Assembly (NCBI GenBank): GCA_003141195.1 | Contig: PLLC01000059.1 | Location: 2,851 to 45,641, forward strand | Length of the DNA: 42,791 nucleotides | Direction of reading: 5' to 3' | Origin: Syntrophaceae bacterium | GTDB taxonomy: Bacteria > Desulfobacterota > Syntrophia > Syntrophales > UBA5619 | In this document: positions 16,627-24,095 of the stretch, one piece after another | How the letters are laid out: the number at the start of each line of letters is the position of its first letter | How positions within the stretch are numbered: the stretch's first letter is position 1 | The notes under the pieces: generated by a model | The model's input: only the letters and a program-made list of their open reading frames with translations | What the model was told of the DNA's origin: nothing | Database searches by the model: none | Position numbers and translations under genes: made by a program

Positions 16627-17804
16627 CGGACGCACCCCTCTCCCGGAAGTCCCAGATGTTCCTGCTTTCATTGCTGACCGGCATCTTTTTCCTCAACATA
16701 CTGTTGCGGGTCGTCCTGGCGCCCCTTCTGCCCGTGATCGAAAAGGACCTGGGGATCGGTCATGCCGTTGCGGGCGGTTTCTTCATGATGATCGCCCTCG
16801 GCTATGCGACGGGGCTCTTCGGGTCGGGGTTCGTCTCGGCTCACCTCACGCACCGCCGGACGATTGTCATCGCCGCCGTCGCCGGCGGCTGCGCTTTATT
16901 CTTCATCGCAGCAAGTCACAGCCTCTGGGCAATCCGCCTCGGACTCGTTTCCCTGGGCGTCGCCACCGGTCTTTACCTCCCCTCGGGGATGACGACAATC
17001 ACCGCTGCAATCCGTTCCGTCCACTGGGGAAAGGCGATCGCCTTCCACGAGTTCGCCCCCAGCTTCGCCTTCATCCTCGCCCCGTTCATCGTCGAAGGGC
17101 TCCTTCTGCTGTGTCGCTGGCAGGAAATCCTCGTCCTGATCGGCGCGATTTCCTTCATTCTGGGACTGCTTTTTCTCCGCCTGGCCCCCAGCGGCGATTT
17201 CACAGGAGAGGCGCCCACGCTCGACAACATCCGTCTCCTGATCGGGAAGCCGGCCTTCTGGATCATGGTCGTCCTCTTCGCCCTGGCCATCGGCTCCAGC
17301 ATCGGCCTCTACAGCATGATGCCGCTCTACCTCGTCGCGGAGAGGGGAATCGACCGGGAGCTGGCCAACATGCTGGTCGGACTGTCTCGGATCCCCCTCC
17401 TTATCATTGGTCTCGTCGCCGGCTGGATCTCCGACCGCATCGGCCCGAAACCGATGATCACCGTCGCGATCCTGTTCATCGGCCTGATGACGATCCTCCT
17501 CGGCCTGCTCCCCGGCCGCTGGGTACTGCTGATGGTGTTCCTCCAGCCGATGCTGACGGTCTGCTTCTTCCCGGCCGGGTTTACGGTCCTCTCCCGGATC
17601 GTCCCGCCGAGCGCCCGGAACCTCTCAGTTTCGCTCACGATGTTCATCGCCTACCTCATCGGCGCCGGTTTTCTTCCGATGCTCTTGGGGGTCTTCGGGG
17701 ACAAGGGGGCCTTCGGCACGGCCTTCATTCTTGTGGGAAGTCTGATGCTTCTGAGCGTTCTTCTGCTGCCCCGTCTGATCCTGGCGGGGGGGAAAGAGAA
17801 CTGA
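16623..17804 (+). CDS. Major facilitator superfamily transporter
   Basis: 393 residues with about 12 hydrophobic segments in two halves, the standard MFS arrangement in the inner membrane. The first half has LPVIEKDLGIGHAVAGGFF and a loop 2-3 region ending SAHLTHRRTIVIA; the second half has the repeated motif GWISDRIGPKPMI (about 258-270), which marks MFS loop 8-9. Substrate is not evident. It is translationally coupled to the zinc-ribbon gene before it and converges with the MBL hydrolase gene, leaving only five bases between their stops. Confidence 0.85.
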   Translation: MTDAPLSRKSQMFLLSLLTGIFFLNILLRVVLAPLLPVIEKDLGIGHAVAGGFFMMIALGYATGLFGSGFVSAHLTHRRTIVIAAVAGGCALFFIAASHSLWAIRLGLVSLGVATGLYLPSGMTTITAAIRSVHWGKAIAFHEFAPSFAFILAPFIVEGLLLLCRWQEILVLIGAISFILGLLFLRLAPSGDFTGEAPTLDNIRLLIGKPAFWIMVVLFALAIGSSIGLYSMMPLYLVAERGIDRELANMLVGLSRIPLLIIGLVAGWISDRIGPKPMITVAILFIGLMTILLGLLPGRWVLLMVFLQPMLTVCFFPAGFTVLSRIVPPSARNLSVSLTMFIAYLIGAGFLPMLLGVFGDKGAFGTAFILVGSLMLLSVLLLPRLILAGGKEN

Positions 17805-17809
17805 AGACG

Positions 17810-18793
17810 TCAGGGACGGATCCGCGCAAAGAGACACAGGCCGTTGCGCATCTCCCGGCGGATCAGGGTCTCCCGCTCCAGTTGGATCAGATGGACATAA
17901 GTCTCGTTGAGGGCGAGGAGGCGGTCGAACGGGGGAAGAACGTCCCCGAAGATGAAACGGGAAACATCGTTGCTGGTCTGCGGTTTCTCCGTCAGGGTCT
18001 GCAGGGCGAATCCCGATCTTTCGCGGTGGTGCTCCCGCATCTCGGCGACCCTCCCTTTCAGATCGGAAAAGGGTCGGCCGTGCGCCGGGCATACCATACG
18101 TACCGGCAGATCCTCGACACGCGCCAGGGAGGAGAAAAAACTCTCCAGGGGATGGAAGTCGGGGGCAATCAGATCGGGGCTGAGGTTCGGCGTGATGTGG
18201 GGCAGGATGTGATCCCCCGCGATCAGGAAACGCTCCTCCGGCAGGTGGAAAGAGATATGGCCGCGGCTGTGCCCCGGAGTCGCGATGACCTCTACCGCCC
18301 TGCCCCCGACGGTGAGTTGATCGCCGTCGGCGAGGATCCCCGCGGCGCTGAAAGGCGATGTGGCCGTCCGGAAAGCGGAAAAAGCCCGAATCACCGTATC
18401 GATCGTCCCGTCGTCGAGACCGTGCTCCAAGGCGAAGCGCCTGATGCGCGAGGCGCGATCCTCCTGCTGGGCAAAGGCCCGGATCGTCAGCTCTTCAATC
18501 TCCGACAGGTAAACAGACGCGCCGGAACGGCCCGCGATGATGCCGGCCAGGCCGCAGTGGTCCATGTGAAAATGAGTGATCCAGATCCGTCGGCAATCCT
18601 CCACCCGCCGCCCGATCTCCGCGAGAGAGGCCTCCAGCGCCGGCAGGACCCCGTGCAGGTTGGGACCGGTGTCGATCAGCGTGAAACCGCCCTCTTCCGA
18701 GAATAAAAAAATGTTCACATGTTTCAGGCGAAACGGCATGGGAAGCGTGATCATGAAGATCCCCTCCGCCATCTCGCGGATTCCCGTTTTCAA
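17810..18793 (-). CDS. Metallo-beta-lactamase-fold hydrolase
   Basis: 327 residues. The metal-binding motif HxHxDH is at 74-79 (THFHMDHCGL). The third metal ligand histidine is in TPGHSRGHISF and a later one in AGDHILPHITP. This spacing fits the glyoxalase II/RNase Z-like MBL superfamily. The C-terminal ~90 residues form a helical extension common in uncharacterised MBL proteins from anaerobes, some annotated as acyl-CoA or lactone hydrolases. The start is a TTG, seven bases after AAGGAG, which fixes it well. Monocistronic as far as can be seen. Substrate unknown. Confidence 0.85.
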   Translation of the reverse strand: MKTGIREMAEGIFMITLPMPFRLKHVNIFLFSEEGGFTLIDTGPNLHGVLPALEASLAEIGRRVEDCRRIWITHFHMDHCGLAGIIAGRSGASVYLSEIEELTIRAFAQQEDRASRIRRFALEHGLDDGTIDTVIRAFSAFRTATSPFSAAGILADGDQLTVGGRAVEVIATPGHSRGHISFHLPEERFLIAGDHILPHITPNLSPDLIAPDFHPLESFFSSLARVEDLPVRMVCPAHGRPFSDLKGRVAEMREHHRERSGFALQTLTEKPQTSNDVSRFIFGDVLPPFDRLLALNETYVHLIQLERETLIRREMRNGLCLFARIRP

Positions 18794-18842
18794 TATTTGC
18801 TCCTTTCATCCCGACACGGACGGCGTGAAGAGATCATTCTTC

Positions 18843-19159
18843 TCACCGGACAGTGCGCCCGGCGTACGAGAGGATGATCTCCCGCGAGCTGTACTCGTTG
18901 AAGGCATTTTTGATACGGAGCGCGGGGAGCGGAAGTTCCTTCTCCCAGTAGAGAGCTACCATCGCCCCGGCCGTATCCTTACTGCCTCTCCATAGCGCCG
19001 GAATAGAGCGCATCCGGCGCAAGGCCGACGGCGAGCAGGTATTCTGCAAGGATGCGGGACTGGAGAACGCCCGTTTCGAAAAGCAGGTCGTAGTTGGCGC
19101 TTCCGAAGGAGGCCTGCCTGCCCGTGCCGGATCATGTAAAGTATGCCCACGGCGGCCAC
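18843..19159 (-). pseudogene. Decayed histidine-phosphatase (phosphoglycerate-mutase superfamily) gene
   Basis: Stitching three frames together gives a recognisable N-terminal half: GILYMIRHGQA, then SFGSANYDLLFETGVLQSR and ILAEYLLAVGLAPDALYSGAM, then ERQ-KDTAGAMVALYWEKELP and AFNEYSSREIILSYAG. RHG is the catalytic-histidine motif and ERQxxTA is the usual second block. At least two frameshifts separate the blocks, near 19118 and 18975, and the C-terminal half is missing. I first considered a HicA remnant because of the NEYSSR string, but the RHG motif in the upstream frame settles it. Confidence 0.65.
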
Positions 19160-19251
19160 CTTACTATGGCGGAAAGGGCGCGTCAATGGGATTACAGAGC
19201 GACCGCTCGTTTTTTTAAAAGGCCGATTCCGTTGCCACTTTTTCTTTTTCC

Positions 19252-19280
19252 TTGATATCCCCCCAATTTTTCTGTATCGT
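19252..19280 (+). promoter_or_regulatory. Probable promoter of the YgiT locus
   Basis: TTGATA (19252-19257), 17 bases, then TATCGT (19275-19280). It matches the consensus at five and four positions and would start transcripts near 19287, ahead of the small gene at 19344. Confidence 0.4.
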
Positions 19281-19343
19281 CTTCCGCAAGAATCATCCTG
19301 AAATCGTTAGCGTTTACCAGATGTCAGGAAGGAGGAACTTTTC

Positions 19344-19439
19344 ATGGCGACGTATGCCCCAAATCAACTCCACTCCGTCCCGCTGGCCGAGCTTCAGCCC
19401 GATCCGGAGGGATGGGAAAACGGCAGAAACAGGAGGTGA
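19344..19439 (+). CDS. 31-residue frame before the YgiT antitoxin gene
   Basis: The frame starts MATYAPNQLHSVPLAELQPD and ends at 19439. It has a very good ribosome binding site (GGAAGGAGG, eight bases before the ATG), which argues that something is translated here. YgiT-type antitoxins normally follow a small toxin gene of 80-110 codons; this frame is far too short for that. It is either the stub of a toxin or fused gene left after a deletion, or a leader peptide. The protein itself matches no family I can name, though VPLAELQPDP recalls ParB-like N-termini. Confidence 0.4.
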   Translation: MATYAPNQLHSVPLAELQPDPEGWENGRNRR

Positions 19440-19443
19440 TTAA

Positions 19444-19677
19444 ATGCGATGTCCGTTTTGCGGGGGAGAATCAGTAAAGGAAACCGTTACTTTCAGTTAC
19501 GAGGAGGAGGATAGATACATCTTTATCGAGCATGTCCCTGCTGATGTTTGTGCGCGATGCGGAGAAAAAATTTACTCGCCGGAGGTTACCGATGACTTGC
19601 TGAGGATTGCCCGGAAAAAGCTTAAGCCCGCGAGAAAGATCGAAGTTCCCGTATATGAGTTTGTGACGAATCAATGA
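19444..19677 (+). CDS. YgiT-type zinc-finger protein (antitoxin-like)
   Basis: 77 residues. Two zinc knuckles, CPFC near the start (C3, C6) and CARC (around residues 36-39), frame the typical YgiT/MqsA N-terminal domain, followed by the GEKIYSPEVTDDLLRIARK segment. It lacks the C-terminal HTH of full MqsA and belongs to the short class often annotated as type II antitoxins. The ribosome binding site AGGAGGTGATTAA is close to ideal. The expected toxin gene upstream is reduced to a 31-codon frame, so the antitoxin appears orphaned. Confidence 0.8.
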   Translation: MRCPFCGGESVKETVTFSYEEEDRYIFIEHVPADVCARCGEKIYSPEVTDDLLRIARKKLKPARKIEVPVYEFVTNQ

Positions 19678-19690
19678 GCAGACATGACTT

Positions 19691-19807
19691 ATGGCCCATT
19701 ATGAGCATCTTCCCATCTACCGGGAGGCATTCAACAACTTCCATTCCTTTGAAACGGCGATCAATCAGGTAACGGATATAAGCAGGCAGGCGGAATGGAG
19801 ACCCTGA
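19691..19807 (+). pseudogene. Collapsed Avd-like four-helix-bundle gene (retroelement accessory)
   Basis: A 38-codon frame joins what look like the two ends of one protein: MAHYEHLPIYREAF, the usual start of Avd proteins, and NNFHSFETAINQVTDISRQAE, resembling their last helix. The ~70 residues between are missing. After a frame change the tail continues ETLTSLKNTLEEAL up to 19875. Avd is the accessory protein of diversity-generating retroelements, but related four-helix proteins also occur in rRNA intervening sequences. I see no reverse transcriptase or template/variable repeat in the window. The family call rests on my memory of the consensus. Confidence 0.5.
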
Positions 19808-20415
19808 CCTCCCTGAAGAACACCCTGGAGGAGGCCCTCGCCGGGGCGACCAATCCGAGCAGGAATTTGGCATGAAAATGATCGGCATCGTCGGAGAATT
19901 GTTAATGATATCATATTGATTAGTCACTTCAGCGCGCCGAAGTGACTTCAAAATGGACGAGGAGCGCCTCGATGGATGCACCCTTGGAGGGGTACAATCG
20001 CACCTGAAATGAGTACGGCATGGAATATACAATTAACGGTCCATCCGGTTGATGCGTACTTCAGACCGTAAAACGTCGCCCTTGAAGAAAATGATTGATT
20101 TCAAATAGAAATAAATGATGTTGATCTCTCAGCGATCATGATAAAGGATGACCACACCGGATTTTTTTATTTTCACCGGAGACAAAATTTTTGTATGGAG
20201 CAGGCGGGTGCGTCGAAGTGTGGGTTCCTTCCTGTAATAAATGATAGACATATCAATACGATTGATGTAGATTTCATACCGAAGTGAACAAGGTAGAGGG
20301 AAACATAATTAATATGGGAGTATTCCTAATTTTCCCTCATTTTCCCATTTTCTTTTTTAGGTTTATTATTTGTTAAGAATTCATTAAAAAATAGCAAATG
20401 CTAAGGGAGAGATAG
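19808..20415. other. Gene-free transition into the AT-rich island
   Basis: This stretch holds three things. A perfect 9-bp-stem hairpin lies at 19922-19947 (AGTCACTTC, eight-base loop, GAAGTGACT). The left 24-bp inverted repeat of the island is at 20038-20061. A small palindrome ATCAAT-ACG-ATTGAT lies at 20252-20266. From about 20070 onward the DNA becomes markedly AT-rich. I see no gene. The promoter for the gene at 20416 must lie in 20290-20400, but no clean -35/-10 pair stands out; GGGAGAG precedes the ATG. Confidence 0.5.
20038..20061 (+). repeat. Left inverted repeat of the AT-rich island
   Basis: 24 bases containing CATCCGGTTGATGCGTACTT. The reverse complement recurs at 23941-23964 with one mismatch. 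In one frame both copies read VHPVDAYF, so they may derive from the end of a coding sequence and not be transposon ends. Confidence 0.7.
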
Positions 20416-21489
20416 ATGAAAACTTTAGACATTTCAAAAACAAATTATAAAGTTAGTGATTTTCTAACATGGCAAAAAGCCGGATCACTTGTTCTAAGCC
20501 CTAGCTTTCAAAGACGCCCTGTATGGGAACCCGGAGCAAAATCATATCTAATAGATACAGTCGTGCGTGGCTTACCAATGCCAATTATCTTTTTGCGTGA
20601 GCAAAAGTCCGATTTGACAACTTTTGAACCAAAGAGAGAAGTCGTAGATGGTCAACAAAGGATACGCACCTTAGTTTCATATATAGCGCCCTCCTTTATT
20701 AAGGATATTAATCCAGCCAGAGATATTTTTACCGTTAAAAGATCGCACAATAAAGAACTTTATGGCAAAAAGTTCTCGGAACTTCCTGGCGAGACACAAC
20801 AAGCAATTTTAGATTATGAGTTCAGTGTCCATATTCTTCCTTCTAGTACTGATGATCGTGAAGTGTTGGAAATATTTGCAAGAATGAATGCCACAGGAGT
20901 AAAGCTAAACGATCAAGAATTGCGAAATGCAAAATTTTATGGTGAATTTAAAACATCTATGTATAAAATTTCTTCCGAACAATTAAATAAATGGCGCACT
21001 TGGAAAATATTCACAGAGAATAATATTGCAAGAATGGAAGAAGTAGAAATTACAAGTGAATTTGCATTGCTAATTCTTAAGGGGTTAACCGGCAAAACTC
21101 AAGCTTCGATAAGCAAGATCTACAACGATAAAGATGCAGAATATCCAGAATGCGCCGAAGTGGAACGAAGATTCAGAATCATTATGGATACGATTGATGA
21201 TACTCTAGGAGATGGATTGAAGTATGTCCCTTTTTCCAAAAAAACTTTATTTTATACACTTTTTGCCTTTATATATCACTGCCAATTTGGACTCAAATCA
21301 CCGATAGAAAAGGTAAACACTAAGCCCATCTCCAATGATATCGTTGCAAAAATAAAATTGCTTGGGAAACGATTGCAGAATAAAACAGCGCCTGAGCAAA
21401 TACTAGAAGCAGCAACAAGAAGAACAACAAACCTAAACTCTAGACAAGCACTTTTCAATTATCTCGTTAAAGAGACTAACATTGGCTAA
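20416..21489 (+). CDS. DUF262 (ParB/GmrS-like) domain protein
   Basis: 357 residues. The N-terminal DUF262 domain is related to ParB/Srx-type nucleotide-binding folds. Its marks are LSPSFQRRPVWEP (27-39), TVVRGLPMPIIFL (48-60) and the diagnostic VVDGQQRIRTL (D78-R82). The middle has IFARMNATGVKLNDQELRNA, another conserved block of the family. In GmrSD and related systems this domain is an NTPase or sensor joined to an HNH nuclease (DUF1524). Here no HNH domain is present and the next gene, overlapping by eight bases, encodes a HEPN-motif protein. A defence or toxin role for the pair is inferred. The ATG has GGGAGAG nine bases upstream. Codon use is AT-rich, unlike the flanking operons. Confidence 0.88.
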   Translation: MKTLDISKTNYKVSDFLTWQKAGSLVLSPSFQRRPVWEPGAKSYLIDTVVRGLPMPIIFLREQKSDLTTFEPKREVVDGQQRIRTLVSYIAPSFIKDINPARDIFTVKRSHNKELYGKKFSELPGETQQAILDYEFSVHILPSSTDDREVLEIFARMNATGVKLNDQELRNAKFYGEFKTSMYKISSEQLNKWRTWKIFTENNIARMEEVEITSEFALLILKGLTGKTQASISKIYNDKDAEYPECAEVERRFRIIMDTIDDTLGDGLKYVPFSKKTLFYTLFAFIYHCQFGLKSPIEKVNTKPISNDIVAKIKLLGKRLQNKTAPEQILEAATRRTTNLNSRQALFNYLVKETNIG

Positions 21490-22102
21490 TGACGTATCCG
21501 TTCATTTTGGCAAGTTTATAAGCCACCTTAATAACTTGGATAAAACGCGTAGAAAAATGGAAGCGCTTTTGAAAAGAGGCGTTATAGTTCGCCGAGATAT
21601 AGAGCAAGTTTATGAAGGATTATTTATAAGTTCAACAACATCTTTAGAGAATTGGATTGAAAACTTATTCATAGGCTTAATAGTAGGTAGAATAGAACAT
21701 CCTTCATCTTTAGTTGTTCCTCGCGTTTCTATTAAGTCAGACCGCATAGCGCGCGAAGTTACATTTGGTGGACGAAGCTATCTTGACTGGCTACCTTATC
21801 AAAAATATACAGTAAAAAGAGCTGAGGCATTTTTTCGTAATGGTTTGCCTTTCACTAATTTAGACAAGAGGGACATAAAACAACTTGAAATGTTGTACAC
21901 AGTTCGAAATGCCATTGCTCATAAAAGCTCTTACTCTATAAGTTTATTTGAAAGGGAAGTAATAGGCTCAATTCCACTTACTCAGCAAGAACGAAAACCC
22001 GCAGGCTTTTTAAGAAGTGTATTCCGAATAACACCATCTCAAACGCGATATGAAAATATGATCACTGAAATGGTTTCAACAGTCAAAAAACTGTGTATTT
22101 AA
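21482..22102 (+). CDS. HEPN-motif protein, partner of the DUF262 protein
   Basis: 206 residues, all predicted to be mainly helical. The sequence LYTVRNAIAHKSS holds R142-x4-H147, the RNase signature of HEPN proteins, preceded by a helix with EQLEML-like acidic spacing. An upstream helix pair (ISSTTSLENWIENLFIGLI) fits the first half of a HEPN bundle. HEPN proteins are frequent ribonuclease effectors in toxin and antiviral systems. The start is a TTG that overlaps the DUF262 stop, with AAAGAGA before it; a later ATG (M26) is possible but would remove the first helix. Overlap and shared base composition argue that the two genes act together. Confidence 0.72.
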   Translation: MANDVSVHFGKFISHLNNLDKTRRKMEALLKRGVIVRRDIEQVYEGLFISSTTSLENWIENLFIGLIVGRIEHPSSLVVPRVSIKSDRIAREVTFGGRSYLDWLPYQKYTVKRAEAFFRNGLPFTNLDKRDIKQLEMLYTVRNAIAHKSSYSISLFEREVIGSIPLTQQERKPAGFLRSVFRITPSQTRYENMITEMVSTVKKLCI

Positions 22103-22465
22103 AGAAAGGAGCAGTGCATTAAAAAGAGTGACAAAGACCATTAGTGAATTACCCCGCCCACAGGGCGGGGCATCTCAAAAAACTTGATGAGGGGATTGCA
22201 TCTCTCTTACCCCCGTTCCGCATTCATCCCCGTCCACAGGACGGGGTATTCTGCGGGAGGATTTCATAAAAGGAACTATGCAGGCATATTGCTTAACCGG
22301 ACCGCGGGAAAATACTGTTCCCGGTGACCTTTGCGTTCTGGATCAATCATTCCAAAGGTAAAGCTTCAAAACATTTTACTATCCATATCCGAGGACTTGT
22401 AGGTGCAAGCGAGACATATAGCCGACAGCTGATTTTGAAATATTTATCCTCGGAAGTTTTGTTTA
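22103..22465. other. Non-coding gap with two matching hairpins
   Basis: Hairpin 1 is CCCCGCCC-ACA-GGGCGGGG (22152-22170) and hairpin 2 is CCCCGTCC-ACA-GGACGGGG (22228-22246). Both have perfect 8-bp stems and the same three-base ACA loop. They are 57 bases apart. Neither is followed by a T-run. The rest of the gap, to the endonuclease gene, shows no gene. Such paired GC-hairpins in AT-rich DNA recall the ends of IS200/IS605-type elements, but no transposase is near. Confidence 0.6.
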
Positions 22466-23794
22466 GTGCTCCCTGATAGCCCTTTTATAATAAGAAAGTG
22501 TGGTTTTTCTTCTGTGAAATCCATCGATCAAATTGTAAGTTCAATAAAAGAAAAGAGGGAAAAGCTCAAATGGACAATGAAAGTCTTATCTCAAAAAACA
22601 AATATGCCCTACGGAACGTTGCTACGTATAGAAAATGGTGTCACCATTGGTATGGAGGATTATATTTCTTTAATTGAAGTTACATTGAATAAGGCGTTGA
22701 ATTTACCCTATAAAAGATGGTCATATAAATATGATCAGTGTATAAAATGTGGGACTACCCTGACAAAACATATCGCACATGGCTATTGCAAAAACTGTTA
22801 CGACCGCAATATTGAAGGGAAACAAAAAGATGTTAACCGATTAAGAAAATATGGTGGTTCAAGTTCTTTATTAACAAAAGCATATTTACTTGACAATTAC
22901 ATCATCAATGAAAAGTCTTTGGGAGATATAGCAAAAGGAGCAAATTGCTCTCGACAATATGTTCACAAGATGATTGTATCTCATGGCATTCCTTTGAGGA
23001 CTAAGAGTTCTGCTAGAAGATTCGCTTTAGATAAAGGAAAGGTCATTCGAGAAAATGTTAGTTTTGAAGGTAAACAACAATTCGTAACTCTCAATAAGGT
23101 TTTATTGACTGATGGATTTTTCTCATCTTGGTCACATGAGATGGCTTATGTCTTGGGGGTTATTTATACTGATGGGTGTTTAAACCCTCGCGGCGGCTCG
23201 TGCAATATGGATCGCTTTCAAATAACTCAGAAAGATCAAGAGATTCTTATTAAGGTTTTGGCACTTATGAAGTGTAATGCCACAATACATTACAGAAAAG
23301 AGATGAAATATGGTGACATTAAAGCAGGGGCAGTTTATTGGTTTAGTATTGCAGATAATAAAGTTTACGAAGCGCTTTTAAGTCTAGGATTAACACCGCA
23401 CAAAAGTCTTACGCTTAATTTCCCCAATATGACGAAAGAACACTTAAGACATTTTATAAGAGGATGCTGGGACGGTGATGGATCAGTTTATATCGATAAA
23501 CAAACTCAAAAAATTGCGGCAAGTTTTGTAAGCAGGTCATTACATTTTGTGGAAGGGATGATTGAAGGTTTGAAAAATGCTGGATTACCGGAAAGAAAAA
23601 TCTACATCCACAAAGGGAAAAGTCCGAGCTATTATATTAGAGTTACTGGAGCACAAGTCCCTAAACTATATCATTATTTGTATGATGATGTCCCTGAATC
23701 GCAATATTTAGACAGAAAATATAAGCTATTCCGCTCATCATTACGGGAAAAAACAGAAACCCTTGATATATTATCTCAAATTCTTGTGGATTAA
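22466..23794 (+). CDS. Free-standing LAGLIDADG homing endonuclease with HTH and zinc ribbon
   Basis: Up to 442 residues. Two LAGLIDADG helices, VLGVIYTDG (229-237, D236) and FIRGCWDGDG (330-339, D338), give a monomeric two-motif endonuclease. Ahead of them are an XRE-like HTH (~22-75, LSQKTNMPYGTLLRIENG), a zinc ribbon (C92, C95, C108, C111) and a second HTH (~150-180, LGDIAKGANCSRQYVHKMI). These N-terminal modules are unusual for intein or intron enzymes. The frame starts at a GTG without a ribosome binding site; another GTG, 16 codons later (22514), begins right before the HTH, and either could be the true start. No intein splicing motifs are seen, so it is a stand-alone gene. Confidence 0.8.
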   Translation: MLPDSPFIIRKCGFSSVKSIDQIVSSIKEKREKLKWTMKVLSQKTNMPYGTLLRIENGVTIGMEDYISLIEVTLNKALNLPYKRWSYKYDQCIKCGTTLTKHIAHGYCKNCYDRNIEGKQKDVNRLRKYGGSSSLLTKAYLLDNYIINEKSLGDIAKGANCSRQYVHKMIVSHGIPLRTKSSARRFALDKGKVIRENVSFEGKQQFVTLNKVLLTDGFFSSWSHEMAYVLGVIYTDGCLNPRGGSCNMDRFQITQKDQEILIKVLALMKCNATIHYRKEMKYGDIKAGAVYWFSIADNKVYEALLSLGLTPHKSLTLNFPNMTKEHLRHFIRGCWDGDGSVYIDKQTQKIAASFVSRSLHFVEGMIEGLKNAGLPERKIYIHKGKSPSYYIRVTGAQVPKLYHYLYDDVPESQYLDRKYKLFRSSLREKTETLDILSQILVD

Positions 23795-23940
23795 AATTAC
23801 ATTCTTTCTCAAGTCGAGGCTTTTGCATTTTCTCCCGATATGCAAATTTTTAAGTGGTAATACTTAAACATTTCCCATCTCAAGAATTTCTGAATCGTAG
23901 GTGAAAGCCAGTCAAGGTTAGATTCAATATTATCAGATAA

Positions 23941-23964
23941 AAGTACGCATCAACCGGATGAACC
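23941..23964 (-). repeat. Right inverted repeat of the AT-rich island
   Basis: Reverse complement of the repeat at 20038-20061, 23 of 24 bases identical. It lies 130 bases upstream of the start of the DUF1537 kinase gene. Confidence 0.7.
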
Positions 23965-24066
23965 TTAAACATTATAGGATCGGATGTGTTCCCAGGGAGA
24001 ATTGTTCGAACCGTCATCTTTCGCATGGAATGGTCGTTATGGATGATATGGAATCTGGAATCCGGT

Positions 24067-24081
24067 TGGCACGGCGATTGC
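24067..24081 (+). promoter_or_regulatory. Consensus sigma-54 promoter before the acid-sugar operon
   Basis: TGGCAC-GGCGA-TTGC matches the sigma-54 consensus at all ten fixed positions, with GG and GC ten bases apart. Transcription would begin near 24093, only about three bases before the preferred ATG at 24096, giving a nearly leaderless message. That geometry is odd and lowers my confidence. Confidence 0.55.
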
Positions 24082-24095
24082 CCTTTCAGAAAGGC

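Larger units (their letters stand above)
20070..23940. other. AT-rich genomic island
   Basis: About 3.9 kb, visibly poorer in G+C (roughly a third by eye) than the GC-rich DNA on both sides, bounded by 24-bp inverted repeats. It carries a DUF262 gene, a HEPN-motif gene and a free-standing homing endonuclease, none of them housekeeping, with AT-rich codon choice. No integrase or tRNA target is seen. This is most simply recently acquired DNA. Confidence 0.65.

Noticed and set aside
18843-19049. A possible HicA-like fragment from the string NEYSSREIIL
   Set aside because: The upstream frame carries YMIRHGQA and the ERQ-TA block of histidine phosphatases, which explains the whole region better.
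19922-19947. Hairpin read as the cruciform found after DGR variable repeats
   Set aside because: No reverse transcriptase, template repeat or variable repeat is visible, so a retroelement role cannot be claimed.
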